DNA from: Chthoniobacteraceae bacterium
Lineage (GTDB): Bacteria; Verrucomicrobiota; Verrucomicrobiia; Chthoniobacterales; Chthoniobacteraceae
DNA: 64,000 nucleotides
Direction: 5' to 3'
Assembly (NCBI GenBank): GCA_947449735.1
Contig: CANFTB010000011.1
Span: forward strand, 1 to 64,000
Under the pieces are notes generated by a model. The model was given only the letters and a program-made list of their open reading frames with translations. It made no database searches and was not told where the DNA came from. Below are positions 62,847 through 64,000 of the stretch, one piece after another (position 1 is the stretch's first letter; each line of letters begins with the position of its first letter). A program made the position numbers and the translations under genes.

Positions 62847-64000
62847 CTATGCCGCCTCGGTCGAGGCGCTTTTGGAGGTGGCGAAAGTGGGGTCCGCGGC
62901 GCGGATCAGGGCGAGCACATCGAGCAGGTCCGTGACGCAGTCCTGAATCACAACCGACCCCAGGATGCCGTTTCCAAAGGCGTGCCGCTTCACCTCGATG
63001 ACCTCGTTCACGATGTCGTCGATGCGCCCCACCACGAGCCCCACGCTCCGCCCCTTCTCGGAATACACCACAACCTGCATCGAGTCCGGAAGTTCGTCCG
63101 CACTGCCGCCGCGCGGGTGGAGGTGGTCGGAGACCTGGACCAGCGGAAGGATCTGTCCGCGATAACGCACCACCGGATTTCCCCCGGAGTATTCGACGGA
63201 CGAACGCGGAAACTCCTCCAATCGGGCCACCATCGAAAGGGGGATGGCCATCTTGGTCCCGGGACCGCTGGTGAAAAGCAGGAGCGTCTGCCTCTGCCCC
63301 TCGGCACGGCGCGCCTCCTGGCCGCTCTCCATGAGGTTCGTGCGTTCGTGCACCTCTCCGACAATCCTCGCCTGCTGCGCAAGACCCAGGACGTCCAGGA
63401 TCAACGCAACACGGCCGTCGCCCATGATCGTTGCCCCCGCAAAGCATGCGACCCCCTTGAGCTGTTTCCCAAGCGGCTTGACCACAATCTCCTGCGTGTC
63501 GTTGATCTCATCCAGAACCAGACCGAACGGATGTCCGTCGGTTTGCAGCACCACGATGTTTACTTCGTTGTGGGCCGATCCGCCGGCTCCAGATGCCGGG
63601 GGGCCGAGCTTGAGCTCAGCGTTGAGGTACAACAAGGGCAGCAGCTTGCCCCGCAAACGGTAGACTGGAGCGCCGTGGATGTGCTCGATCTGCTGTCCGG
63701 GATCGGTCCCCTCAAGCCGCACCAGTTCCAGAAGGCTCACCTGCGGGATCGCAAAGCGCTCGCCCCCGCTTGTGACCACCAGTGCGGGGATGATCGCGAG
63801 CGTCAGCGGAATCTTGATTTTAAGCACCGTCCCCCGTCCAAGCTGGCTCTGCAAATCGACGGTCCCGCCGATCTTCTCAATGTTGGTCTTCACTACGTCC
63901 ATCCCGACGCCGCGTCCGGATACGTTCGTGATTTTTTCGGCGGTCGAAAATCCGGGCATGAAGATGAGCTGCAGTGCCTCGTGTTCGCCCATCGCAGCAG
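62847..64000 (-). CDS. cheA: Chemotaxis histidine kinase CheA, C-terminal part, with two CheW-like domains
   Basis: The gene runs off the right edge; the visible 384 codons begin in the kinase domain at GEHEALQLIFMPGFST, with the ATP-lid motif SGRGVGMDVV and GRGTVLKIKIPLTLA closing it. The first CheW-like P5 domain follows (about 75-215). A second CheW-like domain (about 235-365, PGTKMAIPLSMVARLEEF onward) is extra compared with the classical CheA. P1, dimerization and most ATP-binding sequence lie outside the window. First gene of this operon as seen here. Confidence 0.93.
   Translation of the reverse strand, partial: AAMGEHEALQLIFMPGFSTAEKITNVSGRGVGMDVVKTNIEKIGGTVDLQSQLGRGTVLKIKIPLTLAIIPALVVTSGGERFAIPQVSLLELVRLEGTDPGQQIEHIHGAPVYRLRGKLLPLLYLNAELKLGPPASGAGGSAHNEVNIVVLQTDGHPFGLVLDEINDTQEIVVKPLGKQLKGVACFAGATIMGDGRVALILDVLGLAQQARIVGEVHERTNLMESGQEARRAEGQRQTLLLFTSGPGTKMAIPLSMVARLEEFPRSSVEYSGGNPVVRYRGQILPLVQVSDHLHPRGGSADELPDSMQVVVYSEKGRSVGLVVGRIDDIVNEVIEVKRHAFGNGILGSVVIQDCVTDLLDVLALIRAADPTFATSKSASTEAA

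Overview
This window reads as the chromosome of a Gram-negative member of the PVC superphylum, most likely Verrucomicrobiota. The GC content is high. It carries the lineage-typical set of DUF1501, DUF1549/DUF1553, PSCyt1 and PVC-type CxxCH proteins (10.9-20.5 kb). It also has a lipopolysaccharide route (lpxB, kdsA, lptA/lptB), two formylglycine sulfatases, a fused ccoN-ccoO oxidase gene and a class III fructose-bisphosphatase. The lineage call is inference from gene content. I see no rRNA, tRNA, CRISPR array, insertion sequence or prophage. With the starts chosen here no gap between genes exceeds about 275 bases.

Layout. 0-2.5 kb: feoB, entering from outside the window through a repetitive linker, and its small Cys-rich partner. 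2.5-10.8 kb: an orphan flagellar-rod-like protein, a RluA-type pseudouridine synthase, argC-argJ, a sugar-nucleotide epimerase with an M20 peptidase, then an AraC/PAS regulator, Fur and a methyltransferase-like protein on the minus strand. 10.9-20.5 kb: a four-gene exported multi-heme/propeller cluster, divergent from the AraC/PAS regulator. 20.5-31 kb: a sulfatase and an envelope block (Gfo/Idh oxidoreductase-lpxB on plus; kdsA-lptC-like-lptA-lptB-hpf on minus) preceded by an M16 peptidase. 31-41.5 kb: an unknown secreted protein, an acyltransferase, a SASA-esterase/GH16 fusion, class III FBPase, and an NHL-propeller/SGNH/sulfatase set. 41.7-44.7 kb: yaeQ, nagA and a dipeptide epimerase, which fit cell-wall recycling. 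44.8-48.2 kb: a YdeP-type molybdopterin oxidoreductase with fdhD. 48.2-56.4 kb: a complete cbb3 oxidase operon (ccoS-ccoNO-ccoQ-ccoP-ccoG-small ORF-tauE-like-ccoI), with a PocR/AraC regulator on the other side of its promoter region. 57.5-64 kb: an SGNH hydrolase and a chemotaxis operon, cheA(partial)-cheW-mcp-cheY-cheR.

Three short genes below the usual size cut-off were found by reading the gaps: a 55-codon ccoQ candidate, a 49-codon membrane protein joined to ccoG by an ATGA overlap, and a weaker 46-codon frame joined to fdhD in the same way.

The least explained elements are the exported cytochrome/propeller cluster, the SASA-GH16 fusion, the 49-aa cbb3 operon protein, the oxidoreductase coupled to lpxB, and the Fur-linked methyltransferase-like protein. 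I did not see a defence system or another clearly unprecedented system. Start codons are often uncertain, because Shine-Dalgarno sequences are weak in front of many genes that are otherwise clear.
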